Source: Solea solea (taxonomy: Eukaryota; Chordata; Actinopteri; Pleuronectiformes; Soleidae). Taken from it: a stretch of 64,000 nt of DNA. The notes beneath the pieces were generated by a model. It saw nothing but the letters and a program-made list of their open reading frames with translations, was not told where the DNA came from and ran no database searches. Within the stretch, counting starts at the first letter, position 1. Each line of letters starts with the position of its first letter. Both the position numbers and the translations under genes were made by a program. This document shows positions 13,459-26,763 of the stretch, one piece after another. The stretch is taken from assembly GCF_958295425.1 (NCBI RefSeq), contig NC_081138.1:28866402-28930401 (forward strand), in the 5' to 3' direction.

Positions 13459-13700
13459 CACTTTTCCACAACACAGTTGCAGGACGACTCGGCACGGCAC
13501 AGCACGGCTCGACTCTACGAGTTAGTAGTCACAAGTTTGTGTGTGACGCATTTAAAACGACCTCCCGGCAGTTACTTGCGGCTGTGCTAAAGACTCCGCC
13601 CACATTGAGGAGGTACTATAGTAATAGAAAAGTAAACCAAACCGAGTAGAGTCGAGCCGTGCTCTGCCGAGTCGTACTGGAACTGTATAGTGGAAAAGTG
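13459..13700. mobile_element. MITE with CACTTTTCCAC terminal inverted repeats
   Basis: An 11-base perfect terminal repeat (CACTTTTCCAC at 13459-13469, its complement at 13690-13700) extends inward as a longer imperfect one. On the left, cagttgcaggacgactcggc; on the right end read inward, cagttccagtacgactcggc. The interior has no ORF. The structure is that of a 242-bp non-autonomous DNA transposon of the hAT-like teleost type. A clear 8-bp target duplication is not visible. Confidence 0.8.
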
Positions 13701-14819
13701 CATTAGATTCCACTCACAGATTTATTGCTGATTATGGCCATGATGAAGGGGTGAAATAATAATTGGAACTGTAAAGCTCTTATCAGAAAATTACCATCAC
13801 ATCTTTGTTGCATAAAAAAACAGATTATTTTTGATGTAACAAAGAACTGAACTTGAAGAAACTGCTTTCAGTGTCAGAGAAGCAGGATTTAAAATTAAAC
13901 TCTTGTATAATTTGGTCATTTTGTGTATTAAACTGAACAACTTTCCACAAACTGCCTGCAACTGACTGTTTTTAAATAAAGGTAAAGTGCAAAATGTATC
14001 TATTTATATTTTTTGGGTTATTCTATGTTGTCGTTAATGTTATTAGTTTGCCTCTGTTTGGTTTGCATGTATTGAAACGATGACAAATGGGCTCTGTCAA
14101 GCAAAACTATCAGACCTGTGTGTATATAGCAGCAGTGCAGGGGTGAATTTGTCTGTTTGTTTTTTGAGCACTATCTTTTCTTTGTGTTTTCAGTTAAACT
14201 CCCACCTGTTGCAGTCATTTTCACTTTGCTAGCACAGTGTACGCCGTTGCCTCCGTCTGTCTTGACATACTACAAATCACTTCCTGTGTGCGGAGCAGGA
14301 ATGTTGCCAAGCAACACGAGATCAAAGTACAGCTACGGTATACAGAAAAACACAGAGCGTTACGTGGCTTGATCAGCATAGTGTGAACCCATTTGACAAT
14401 GGTGTGAATTAAACAGACATTTGTTGATATTTAATTTAATTTAATACCATAAACTACATGTAGTATCTCGAATTTGCCCCGTGCAAGAGGATTATAGCAC
14501 TTCCTCCGTGCGATCATATGCATATTATTAATGTAGATGTCACATATATTCAGGTGGGTGCCTCAAGAGGCATTAATATTTATGTGGTGCAACATTAGCA
14601 GTAACTTATTCCACTTTCAGTCTAACAACACCTTAAAAAATGGTACAATAACATTTAAAGAGCTCCATGTATGCAGGCAATTTGAGGAAAACAACACAGA
14701 GCACTGGGGCTCTCATTAGGTAGTAACCTGTTAAGTAGAAGATGACATTTAGATTTCACTTGTGCACGCCGCAGTGATGATTCACAGTGGATGAATTTGT
14801 TTGATGCCACACTTTTGGT
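13701..14819. other. Non-coding intergenic DNA
   Basis: AT-rich, no gene and no recognised repeat. Confidence 0.5.
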
Positions 14820-15480
14820 GGGAGGTCGGCTGTGATGTCGCCCCGGGGCTGCTGAACAGAAGCCACCGTTTAGCGCGTCTTGGAAAAAAGCTCGAGGAAA
14901 GGCTTATTTGGGTAATCATGACACAGTGAGAGTGAAGTAGGAGGCAGAGGATAAAGAAGCTAATCTTGTCATCCTAAAGCCTGCTCCTCTTTCTGAATAA
15001 CACTGCAGTTTGGTCGCGTTTGTCTCGGCATTAAAATGGAAATATTATTTCATTTCACAGCTGCCTTTGCCTGGAGAGAAAGCAGACAATTTGGCATTAA
15101 GGATTCTGCAAATGTGCCGCATGTGTTTATCTGTTCTAATGACCTTAAGAGCACGGATATTGCTCGAATACTAATCACCCGTGTGTGCCGTGCTGCCATT
15201 TTGCATTCAAATAGCTCGTCAGAAGCGGCGTACATGGAGGCAAAGCCATTTGCCCTCCTTTTATCTATATCACACAGCATATGCAAAATGTACAAGGAAA
15301 TGCTGCAATAGATGGGGTAATAAACATGTCCTGAACCCCCTGTCATTACAGGGGGGGAGGGGCACAATTAGGTTGATATACAGTGATGGAAATGTCATAT
15401 ATTGCAGTCACAGCCTGTGGGAGGCACAAATATACCCACAAACCATGTTGCTGCCAGTTGATGTAAGTATTTCAGGATGA
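14820..15480. other. Candidate conserved non-coding element
   Basis: A long, repeat-free, compositionally balanced stretch with stop-poor frames on both strands (15036-15311 +, 15050-15367 -). It has octamer- and homeodomain-like motifs (ttaatt-type, atgcaaa at 15282). It lacks splice-site bounded coding signals. Its texture resembles vertebrate conserved regulatory DNA, but conservation cannot be measured here. Confidence 0.25.
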
Positions 15481-18400
15481 AATAAGACTTGTCATCATGA
15501 TGTTCAAACTGATCCCACAGTTTTAAGTTTTATTGGCGACACAAAAACAACGCCGTGTGAAAAGGTGTTCCACTCAGCACTGAGGAAATCCACATCCAAA
15601 ACAAATAAGGAGATTCACATTCATCTGGTATTTATTGTGTTTTTCACGCAGGGTGTAAAAGGAAAGGTGCTGGTAAACAGTCTCCGCTTCGGAGCATCCG
15701 TGGAAAAAAGAAAGAAAAGAACTTGTGGCCATGCATAATTACATGTGGGAATGAGATACATAACTCGTGGCCACACATTAATAATGCATGTCATTTTTAT
15801 ATGTTATTATTATTGTTTTGCCCACAAGTGGTGGATTTTTCCCTCCCAAAGTAAGATAGACAATCAACTAATCCGTGCTTTTATCGAAACAGGCATTCGT
15901 CTATGAACAGCTGGCTGTGAGATAAACGGACGGGGACCGTCGCAAAAAGAAAATGTTCATTATCCTCACTGTAACGCAGCGGTGTGTCTCTAAAACAGCG
16001 CCACAGTTAGTCTTCTACAACAAATATTTGGAAAGAAAAATACATTTACATATTTTTTGGGGACTTTTATTCATAACAGTCGTTAATATCATCTCCAAAA
16101 ATACAGTGCAATGTCTTCAAAAAAAGAACATGTTGTTTCAAAATTTTCTTGAATAGGTTTGTTTGTTTTTTCATAAATTGTGTTGTACTCCAACCTACAG
16201 GTGACTAATTAAGTGCGTAGCCATTTTAGAAGATGTTGATCCTTTGCTTTTTGATGTTTGTAGACGGTCCCTGCACGTTGTCTCACACACAGCTGCTCAT
16301 TTAGATGAAAACGAGATCGTAGCTGATTGTCTAGATTACTTCTCTCTTGTGTCACAACAATAACACACACCAATTACTACAGCATGTAACAAGCAACGAT
16401 AATACTGCAATATTAATGTGTGGCACAGTTGTCACCTCCTCTGCACTCTCAGGACTGTTGTGAGCTCCAGGAGAAAACGTTAAGCTATGTGAGTTCATCT
16501 CAAATCTATATCCTGAAATTGTATTATATTCATACTTTCTATTTTATTGTCTGTTATGTTTTTTTATAGCGGGAATGTGATATTTCATTTGTGCTGCTGC
16601 CTGTCGTGACCATATCTCTCTTAATCAGAGGTTCTTGATCTCAATGGTCCTGGTTAAATAAAAACAAAAAGCAAGTACCATGCCCTTACCTATCTCTTTA
16701 GAAAACCTACTTTTGTCAAGCAATTCTGTTTACTTTTTATCGTATATATTTTGAACTAACGTTCAATTTTTTATACATTTACAGGAAACTTTTGTGTGAG
16801 TGTTTGGACCCAAATCTTCCTCAGTCAATGCCCAAAAAGGTGAGATGTGCTGACCTGTTTATAATGATAGATAGGTCCCAAACAGTGGAACGTTAAACAG
16901 ACCAAACCAAAGCAAACCTCGTCCTACCAAGGCCAAACATCCCATACAGTGCGCTTCCTTTCGCATCATCAAGTGCATTTGCTCCTGCTGCCAGTTTATT
17001 ATAACAGCCACAAACCACAGATCCATAAAAAAATCACCATAACAGCAGCACCGACAGAATATTTATTAACCTCAAAGGTGTATACAGTAGCTATTGATAC
17101 ACGGGTCCATTTTAAGACACTGCAACATATCCTTCGCAGGGCATGTATTATTCATGCATTTTAGCAGCACATAAGCAGTTTGCAGATTTTGGGCTGCCAA
17201 TCACTGGTGTTCTTTAAGTGGCCGAGCAGCTCATTGAATGGGAGACTTGTGAAGGTGGGGGTGCTTCATCACTCTTCTCTTCTTCCACTAAAAGGCTCTG
17301 ACATATCTCCCCGGAGGCCTCCAGCCAGCCTGGTGCTCTCTGTACACAACTTAATGGCTGCTGTCACGGCACAACTCATCCACGATTGCCTGCTCAGCAG
17401 CAGCCCAATTACCAGCTTTTGGAGACAGTTTTGATATACATGTTACGTTGTATCACACAAATAAATGTCACTGTATTGCTCCGTTGTTTGGTTTGAGGCT
17501 AGAATCACTCATAAGAGCGATGCAGGAATAGATAAAGAGTTTTTTTCCAAAAATATGTGTACATGATTTTCAAAGTACCTTTGGAGAGGACCGTAATCAC
17601 TGGATTACCTTTTCATTATTTGTTTTCTTGTAATGAAAGAATGTGTTCCTAAGATATTTATCGAGTTCAGTTCAAATAACTAGATTTGTCCCCAGGGGGA
17701 CATTTAAAAACAATTAAGTTACACCTTTAGAAGGGTTCTAAATGGGTAGCATTTCACACAACATGATGGGATAATTCCAGATTCATCCCAACTTCATATT
17801 CTCCTTCACATGGGCCGGTCCAAGTGTCACCTTCTGTTTATTGACCCTGTTCCCCCGGAAACCCAAAGCAAGAGGACGGTAAAGAAAAACATAAAGAATC
17901 ACTGTCAGGTCTGAATTCACATTATCAACCAGACTATTTTTATTTATCTGTACCTTCAAATAGCTGTCTTGGGGACTGCTCTACACCAAATCAATATCCA
18001 GTTAACTTCAGGCCACACTCTGATCCCCCCAGCAGTGGCTCATCCACACGTGCACGCACACACAGGCCGTCTCTCTGGAGGAAACTCAGGCAGAGCAGAA
18101 CTCCTGATCACACACTGTGAACTGATCAAGTCTCAGGATAAACTCTCTAATGGTTTAAGTACAACAATGACCAGGTTTTATCCTGCTTTAGCCTTTTATT
18201 AGCCGTCATCTATGGTCCCCTGCGGACCTCTGAGTAATTACCGCAACACTGTGGTTCTGATTTGACCTAGTTTGTCTCCCCCACACACATACAGAGAGAG
18301 AGAGACAGAAGCGAAGCCGTCTCAAGTTTTTTCCACAGCACTTTGGCAAATGATCGTGTTGTTTACCAACGCGTTACTTGTCCAGACTCAATCCCAGAAA

Positions 18401-21400
18401 CTCGGTGTGAGACACAGGCCTGTAGTCATGCCATTAGATTCTTGAGAGGCTAAAAATCATGAGTGGGATAAAAAAATACAAATGCCAACCTATATAAAAC
18501 GCCACGACATGCTGCTGTACGAAGCTGTCTCACTTTACAAGCACTGCCGGCGTCTCACCTGCTCAGTCATGACATAAAAATGTGTCACTCACATTTCACA
18601 CACTGTGTGACATTAAAATCAGTTTATATCTATGTAACAGCACAGAATAGGTTGTTTTTTTTACTTCGATGTGCGAGCGGCTGATTGGATAAATGTGGCA
18701 AAACATCACTTCCAGGGAAGCTCAGCCACTATGGGAGTCTATGGACCGTTTGTACATGTTATACACTGTAAATAAAAACACTACTATAGCGTGTTTCCTT
18801 ATGGGATTCTGGTCGGGGGCGGGGACACAAGTAGATCGCAGAATTAATGTATAAATAACTGAAATAACTGTGGCCTGAAATGAACTTCCCCATTTTCTAG
18901 TAATAGATTTTTTTAATGGCCAAATGCAATAAAATTAAAATCCCATGTTTGAAGAGAAAGGTACTGTCTATGAAGACAATCTGCTAGTGCTACAATTAAC
19001 CTCTGCGTGAAACATCTTTCATCATTTTAAATCAATACGTGAACCTTTATACCCGTCAATTAGCAAAGAAATGTTCCCAACTTCTTTGAAAAAAAGGAAA
19101 GTTCTCTAAAAGGAAGCACTTAAGCAATTAAGCTTTGGTAAAAGCCAATATGTGCTGCTTGCACTGCATGATAACAAAGATAATGTAGCTATTGCTTCCC
19201 ATATAAGGACCTGAGGTGCTTATGTGATGCTTCATTTCTTAAAGGGCATATTTGGCTTGTTGATGAAAAAATGTCATCTTTTTAAATAGTCTTGTTCTCT
19301 TCACTGTTCCTTGACTTTTTATCTGTCATCTTTATTTTAAAGTCTGTAGTATTTTCCTCAAAAATACCACCCGAACAAAATGTCTCAACACAACAAATAA
19401 AACATATTAGAACCCAAAACCCAATTCAGTTTAACGTTTAAAAGTCTTTTGAGTCTTTCTTTAGAGCACATTCGTCTTAAAATGATATGTCTTATATATT
19501 TTTAAATATTTTTTTAAAAAACAATCATAGAAAACGTATCACATATGGAAATGTTTCTCAAATATTTTGCTTTAGTTTTCATTCTGGGCCTCGAAGCACA
19601 AGTGGTGCTGCAAATTATCTGAAGTGTCTTCATGACTGATGGATGTTTGCAGATGTTAGACATTATTCACTATTTATGGATTCGCATCATCTTACACAAA
19701 AAATACTGCAGCGTCAGAATGATTTTCTATTGGGGAACGACTTTTTCCTGATTGATAATCTTTGAATGAAATGCGTGGTGTGGCAGAGGCTAATGGGGTG
19801 AAGCAAGGAAAAAGGCAGGAAGGGGGGAAACTAGCAATAGAAAGTGATGAATGTAGCCCAGCTGTTTGCAAAGGCAAGAGGTTTCTGAAACTACTGCTGA
19901 TATGAAGTTGGCTTGCATATCATCCAGGAGCGAGCTGAGTATTATTTATGGCAACAGCAGGAATCACTCACTCATCGATGGAGACGAGACCTCACGACAG
20001 CAGCAGAATTTTATGTCGCCATTAGGAAACACTTTTTCTACTTGCTAAAAATACAGTTTTACGGCAAATTCTTATTTGTTTTTTTTGTCTTTTTTAGGTC
20101 TACAAAGAGTTTTCTTTGGTCAAATATGTAAAATATGTAAAAAAAAATCGTGTTTCTCTGCATGTTTGTTAGGTGGTTCAATAGTCCTTCTGAAGAACAG
20201 CTTATTCACAGTCCCCACTAAGGTGTATAGGTCAGAATGTGTGTGTGGCAGTGCATTGATAGGACAGAGCTTAGGTGACCGAATCAGGGGAATGTCTCTT
20301 CTCTACATGTTTGTTGAAGAGAAAGTTTGATATAATTATTTTTACACTTATATTCTGTAAAAAACACTGACAAAAAGCCATGTTTGCAGACTTTGGTCCC
20401 CACTAAAGCATAATAAGTCAATTTGTGTGTGGTGAATAACAAACTATTGGTGACTATGTTAATCATTCAAATTTGGTAAAGTAACACATTATCCCTGTGG
20501 GGTGACAAAGTGGGGTTAGAAGAGATACTTTTAAGTGCTTATAGTAATCAAGTATTGATATTAATCAAGTCATTGTACACCATCTCTCCCTTCATGTTTT
20601 CATGTTTTCACCAGTCCTATCAAATCCCCCCTCAGTGTGCTTTAGTATTAATTGATCCACAGTCATAACACAATTGCCCAATGCCGGCACTTTCATAACA
20701 ACAAGTCCATTATTTGGCTGAGAGTGTTGCAATAACTGATAAGAAACACAGCCAAAAAGAAGCCAGTGTTTGGATCAGTGCTGCACTTTTTATGAACTAT
20801 TTCTGTCAGGCTTTCTGTGAGGAGTGCAGGAAATTGGTTCTTGAAATATTAGGTTTCTAAAAAATCTAAAATTTATATCCAGTCAGGGTCAGAGCCAGTT
20901 TCGGACATTAAGGAAGGTGGTGCTGTAAATACTAGTCTCTCTTTCTCTCAGTTTTACTTTCTTCCGCAGTACAGTACACTGTGCCGCTGTGGATGTATGC
21001 AGTGTAGATTCAGTGCAGAGTTATTTCGATTTAGATCCATAGAAGCACAAAAGCACGGGGGAACCACCCGAGACAACAATTCCCATAATCCCACACTGCT
21101 TCCCAACGTCATCAAACAAGGTCTTTTGTTATTGTTTTATGATTGAGAGACCCCTTGAGGCAGACATTATATACTGTGCATGTACCAGACGAAGGACGTA
21201 TAATCCAAACATGAAAACAATCTTTTATCACAATAATTATTTGTGATAAGATCATTTATGTCAACCACCAGATTTGATCAGATTTTTCAAAAGTGTATGA
21301 AAAGGATTAAGGTTGAAGTAACAATTATAATTTATAGGTAGCTGTCTGTGTAGTTTGTCACGTTTACTGCTGTCATAAATCCTGGTCCTTCACCTCCAGT

Positions 21401-21683
21401 CTTTTTGACTTTCATCATCCTGTTTCTTTGTCTTGTCTTGTCTTTACTTCCTGTTTGCTTTTGTATCATTGCCTGTATCTTCTTTCAGTTAGATTCACTT
21501 CCTGTGTTTGTCCTGTTTTTCCCTCCCTTTGTTGATGGTGTGCCACACCCTGATGTGTTTCACCTGTGTTCAATTATCCCTCGTGTTCCCAAGTGAGTAA
21601 TTTCCAGTTTTTCTTTTTTTAAAGAACATTTCAGTTGATATTAGGAAACAAAAATCTGATTGTTCACAAACTTTTTTCTTTAT
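15481..21683. other. Non-coding intergenic DNA
   Basis: No gene. The sequence is mostly unique and AT-rich. A small repeat-like piece at 17661-17710 (agttcagttcaaataac..tttgtccccaggggga) resembles fish repeat tails. The near-palindrome ttatcacaataattatttgt at 21226-21250 could fold into a short hairpin. Confidence 0.5.
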
Positions 21684-21988
21684 ATGATTAATCATATGGT
21701 CCAAAAATGGTCAGAAAATGCTGAAAAATCAGGACCAGTGTTTGTCAAACCTGGAAATGATGATGCTCTCGAAAGTCGTTTTTGTCCACAAACCAAAATT
21801 ATTCAGTTTTTAATGATTTCGTTGTTATTTTGAGCAAAGAAACCAGGAAATATTCACAGTTAAGAAGCTGAAACGATCAGAAATCTTGTTTTAATCATGA
21901 AAAAAGATTCAAACCAATTTATCGATTATCAAAATAGTTTTATGTATCAATTAATAATCGATTAATCGAGTAATTGTTTCAGCTCTAC
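21684..21988 (+). mobile_element. 'GGGCTGCAAC...GCAGCTCT' MITE family, copy A
   Basis: Ordered blocks: tgattaatc, ggtcagaaaatgctgaaaaa, ttgtccaca, gagcaaagaaaccaggaaat, attcacagttaagaagctga, caaaccaatttatcgattat, ending taatcgagtaattgtttcag. These match four other segments in this window (33222, 50097, 58185 and 59485 reversed). The TAATCGATTA-rich ends are imperfect inverted repeats. No coding capacity, so non-autonomous. Confidence 0.8.
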
Positions 21989-21994
21989 CTGGAT

Positions 21995-22200
21995 GCATGG
22001 TTCTCAAACTGTGGTACGTGTACATTGCGCCTCAGAAATACTGTTCTACTGTATATACCAGGCTATGTGAGCTAAGGAATTTTGACCGTAGTGCGTAGAA
22101 AATGGAACAAATAAAAATAAAGAATATTAATAATTAGAGTCACCTTATCTCTCGCTCCATCTTAATCTAATCTCACTATACCAGTGTGTGAGGTATATTT
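21995..22200 (+). repeat. Teleost repeat fragment (ggttctcaaactgtggtacg)
   Basis: The start ggttctcaaactgtggtacg and the later acaaataaaaataaagaata follow the order of a common fish element, as I recall it. It abuts the MITE copy at 21684-21988. Confidence 0.5.
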
Positions 22201-22439
22201 GAGGAAGAGGAGGATGATGAGAGAGCAAATTATCTTATTGCTAAAAAATCTGTTATGCTAAATTATCTCTGCTTCTGGTTCCTGCAGCTCATTCTTCTTA
22301 CCTTTGATTGTTCTTGTTCTTTTTTTTTATCAAGTTCTTTATATGTAGTTGACTCTTTTAGTTGAAAAGCTGCATTTGGCTCCTGTTTTGCTTGCACCGT
22401 TACATTAAGTGTAACAAACAGAGGTAAAATTGATCGTTC

Positions 22440-22640
22440 AGCAGAGCAGCGCCATTGTAATTTATGTTGGTGCATCGCTTGTGTTTACGTGTGCCGTCAC
22501 CGAGATGGTGTCATTGATAACTGTGGTGACATACTGAACATTAAGCGCCAAAGAAATTGGATTAGCTGGCCGGCGAATGATGTTTCCTGTTAATTGTCCG
22601 GTGGATTTATGAGTCTGACGTCCTCTATTAGAGCCGCGTA
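22440..22640. other. Candidate conserved non-coding element
   Basis: Balanced-composition, repeat-free sequence rich in TF-like words (gaacattaagcgcc, ggattagctgg, taattgtccggtgg). Resemblance to regulatory DNA is an impression only. Confidence 0.2.
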
Positions 22641-23492
22641 ACACAATCCCGAGTGATACCAATACACACGGGAGAAGGGTTGTCCCATTAGTTGTGTATT
22701 TTTTTTGGAAAGTAGTCTTGTGATATCTTTACTGGTGAAGGGGATAATTGTCTTGGCAGAGACCGGACACTTTTAATCCACCTCATCACTTTCACTCTAT
22801 GTTTACATTTGTCATTGTGCCACAGAGATGTTTTGCAGCATGTTTGATGTCATTTCTAAGCTCTTTTTTTTCCTTTTTTTTATCTTAGGAATGGAAATAT
22901 GTTTGGTAAGTAGTTTCTAAAAGCTTTGAGCTGATATTAAGTAGATCAGCATTTTGGAATGTCCTCATCTTCATAATACCTTTGTGGATTTTTTTTTTTT
23001 CTTGCAGTGCTGTAAATTTTTAATCTGTCTTTTTTAGGTTATTTTAATTGCTTACAGCAGCAACCTCGGTATTAGCAGCCATGGCATAATGTTATCCTCC
23101 AGCTCAGCTCTTTGCGGCAGAAGTTGCCTTTCATTACTCAGTGCAGATTCCATGAAAGCTGTAAACTTCACCGTTGACCCGTAATAATACAGCTTTAACT
23201 AGGATTCCCCTAGGAACGAGCAATTTATTATGCTCCTTGTTACACTTTTTGCTATTACACCTCCTAAGTAGGTAATCACACCCTCTCCTATGTAGCTGCA
23301 AACATGGATAAGTCAATTACCTCACTCCGCATGCCTCGCTGTGCATGGCTGGGGTATTTAAACTGCACTGCACAGCAAACCAGGAAGATGTCTTTCAAAG
23401 TGTGGTTGTGCCGCCTCCCTGGAGAGCTAAGATTGTTTTATTGATACATGAACTTGCAACAGGGTGAATGACACCACCTGTGTTGGCACTAT
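22641..23492. other. Non-coding intergenic DNA
   Basis: T-rich tracts (22863-22884, 22989-23000) and otherwise nothing recognised. Confidence 0.5.
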
Positions 23493-23827
23493 AGCTGTGT
23501 TTCCATCATGGTACAGTATGGTTTGGAATGGTAAAGCCCACTCGTGGGTGGAGTTCCAACCTGAACTCACCATACCATTTTACTCTGCATGGTGCCCCAA
23601 AGGAAGAGTGCTCAAAAATGCATTGTCAATATTCCCAGGCAACACGTTTCATGAATCAAACAAGACTTTTTAAGGGAGGGCAAAGAACAAGTGTATTTTC
23701 AAACAATAAAATACAATTATATTTTTTTTTAATGATTAAAACGATTTTTGTTTTGCTTCTTGAAAAGTGTTGTTTGAAAATATTGACACAAATCTAATTC
23801 CATATTCCACTCGATGGAAACACAGCT
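23493..23827. mobile_element. Complete-looking 335-bp MITE with AGCTGTGTTTCCATC inverted repeats
   Basis: Perfect 15-base terminal inverted repeats (23493-23507 and 23813-23827) are flanked on both sides by TAT, a likely short target duplication. The interior contains ccattttactctgcatggtg followed by ccccaaaggaag, linking it to the fragments at 3927 and 48376. No transposase is encoded. A loose partial match to the left end (gctgtgtttccatcatggta) lies at 28132-28151. Confidence 0.85.
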
Positions 23828-26594
23828 TATGGTTTCAGGTCAAAGCGAATGCTTGCACCATCCACGACAATAACACGTAGCACTTCAACACGCAGAACGC
23901 CAACACCATTTAGTAGCAGGAAATGTTAACCATCAAATAGATCTTGGCCAGAGGAAAAGACAAATAGGGGTCTGCACTAGAGATTAGTTTTTGACATAAT
24001 ATTGACAACAGACCATGACAGTTAATGCCCCCCCATCATACGTATGCAATAACATGCTTTGTTGTCTCCTCTCATCGTGTGATAATTCTCGGCTGCCGCT
24101 CTCAGGCAAACACACTTTTATTCTCAGACATTCTCCACCTTAAAAATTAACAAAACTGTAAAAAAATGTCAGTGTTTATAGAAATATATAACTGACAATG
24201 GGGCAGAAATTCCAATAACCATTTGTTCCACTGGTATTTTTGCAGTTTGACTGGTCCAGTGACATCCGTGATGATTTAAATTGCTTCCGATTTTTTTTTT
24301 TTGAGCTCAAAATTATCCATTTCAAGTTCAAGGTTTTTCCGTGTTGCATCTGTAAAGGTCAGCAAAATCTCTGGTGTTCGGGGGGCTGTTCTGATGCATT
24401 ATATATATATATTTTTTTCTCATTCTAATCTTCAGGCATAGTAAAGGCCAACCTTGTCATAGGAAAGGATATACAGAAATGAACCCTCTCAGGTGAGACT
24501 AAATAAAGAAACCGGGGGAATGAAACTTGAGCCCCTGCTATCCATGGCCCCCTGCAGCAGAGAAGATGGCAAAACCTTTGGTTTGTGGTTGGTTTTCGTG
24601 TCATTTCCACATCCGATCCATGTTTTTGTCTTGTGTGTGTTTCTCTGATGGTTTTCGTCGCGAAAATACGTGTAAGTAATTGTGCAGGGGGCGTATGCAA
24701 ATCAGTGAGAGGCATATTTTGTTTGTTTCCAAACTAATTATAACCCATAATACATTGGCTGTTTGTTAAAAAGGCTGGATTTTGTCTGGTGCACAACTGA
24801 GAAATATCATTAGCCTCATGAACCCATTTTTTCTATTTTTGAATTCTGAAATAATCAGTGGCATATTTTTTTTTTGTGTTAAAACAACTAATCGTTGTTG
24901 TTGTTGGCACTTCAGACCTTATTTTTCACATTTAATAGACTACATTGAATGAAAAAAATCTAATATTCAGAATAATTTGTAACGATAATTATCACCATTT
25001 AATGACTTCTGTGTATAGTTTACTGAGAGGCAACATCTGTAAATACTGCACCATCAAACCAAATGTAGATCTTGCATGTTCTGTGAAAAAGTGGCCCCAA
25101 AACAAGGGATCATCTTCAAGCCAACATTCTTTGGGGTTTATGAGAAGTACTATCAGGCATGCTCTGCAATGAAACTGCTGTTTTACATTTTTATGTGCTT
25201 AAGTGAAGGTTGAGCCTAAGAGACATGGGAGTCTTAAAAGAAAGGGGGGGAAACAAACCTGACAGAGAAGATGAAAATTCTTAAGATGATGCTTCATGAA
25301 AGTTTCCCCCCCTTGGAGACTGAGGGACAGGGATGACGGCGAAGAGACTGAAAGGGAGAGACTGACTGAAGGAATAAAAGATACGCCGAAATAAGAAGAC
25401 ATCTCATCAGAATAATGACAGCTGTAACATTTCACCACAGCTGTCACCACTATTTAATTTACTGTCAGGACAAAAAGAAATGGAGAAGTCCCACAACATT
25501 AGTCATACAATGAAAATTAACACTCGTGGAGAAGGTGAATCCATCCAGATGCTGCGAGGGACACAACAAAAATTCAGTTTTAAAAAGGGTGATGCTGTGA
25601 AATCTTGTCAAAACATTCACAAAATAACACTTACTGGCCATTAAAAAAGAATGAAGGCGGGTGACTGCGCTGATCAATTCCTTCTTTAGCTCTGAGACAA
25701 TTTGGAAAACCATTGGATGTCCCCCGCGACCCTCATGTGGAGGATAAAGCAGTAGAAGATGGGCGGATGGATGTGTTTCAGTAGATACAAACACATTCTA
25801 AAGAAAGAAGGGAATTCTGCAGCAGGTATGTCGTCATAAGCACTGGCAGCTCATGTCTTGCAATTCCATCATGCAACAGTCAAAATCCAAACAATGCCAT
25901 TTTTGGCAGGAGGTCGTACAAATGTGTACAAATCCACAAATGTATGTTCCAGGCAACTTGCTGTATTATACCAGCTGTATTCTATATGTTGACAAAACAG
26001 TCAAAAGAGGAGAGCAGTTTACCAAATCCCCAAACTTTGCAAGGGTTGGATCACTGGCTCTTTAAGAGAGCACAGAAGAGCTTGTGTTGTCATCACATGC
26101 TTTTATTGTGATTTCTAACTGTAACTGAAGTCTGAATATGTGCAAGACCATGTCGCAAGGTCTGGAGTAACGTCCAATCCAGCTGTGAAATCAAATATTT
26201 ACTGTGTCCATTTCTGGTGATTTTCATTCATGCAAAAGCTTTTCCCGCCGACATGTAAACAAACCGAGTCCCGTGACATCTGGAGCTTTATTAGACAAAG
26301 GAAGACTTTGACATCAATGCTGCTGTCAGCCATGGTGTCTTTTGGGGAACTTTTCTGTCCGCTGCTGGTGCTGCCGTTAGCGTTCCCCTCCGTTCTTTTC
26401 TTTGTCAGCTCATGAATATGTTTGGTCAGGGACGTTTATTTACCGTCACAAACAGCAGAACCTCAGGATCAGAGAGGAGCTGTGGCTACACGGAGTTAAG
26501 GAAAGTGAAATTGTTCTGTTAGTCTGAATAAAACCACATGTAAACGTTAAGTTTTACAGAAACTTTTCCTTTACCTTGTTAACCAACTGTCACA
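23828..26594. other. Non-coding intergenic DNA
   Basis: No gene. Short (AT)n at about 24399-24411 with adjoining T-run; otherwise unique AT-rich sequence. Confidence 0.5.
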
Positions 26595-26763
26595 GGTGGT
26601 GACGTGCCTTATCAGCTGTCCCGCTTCATCGTCCTGTGTGCACGTTTCCTTATTTCCACTGCCTCCATGATTCACCGTTGGTATCGGCCTCTTCCCAACT
26701 CATTACAAATCTGACAGGAAGATCCCGCCTCCGCAGCAACAGCTGATAAGGCACGTCACCACC
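26595..26763. repeat. Perfect 25-bp inverted repeat with 119-bp spacer
   Basis: The left arm 26595-26619 (ggtggtgacgtgccttatca then gctgt) is the exact reverse complement of the right arm 26739-26763. The match stops abruptly at both outer ends. No target duplication is evident and the spacer has no ORF. It could be a small MITE or a recent local inverted duplication. Confidence 0.9.
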
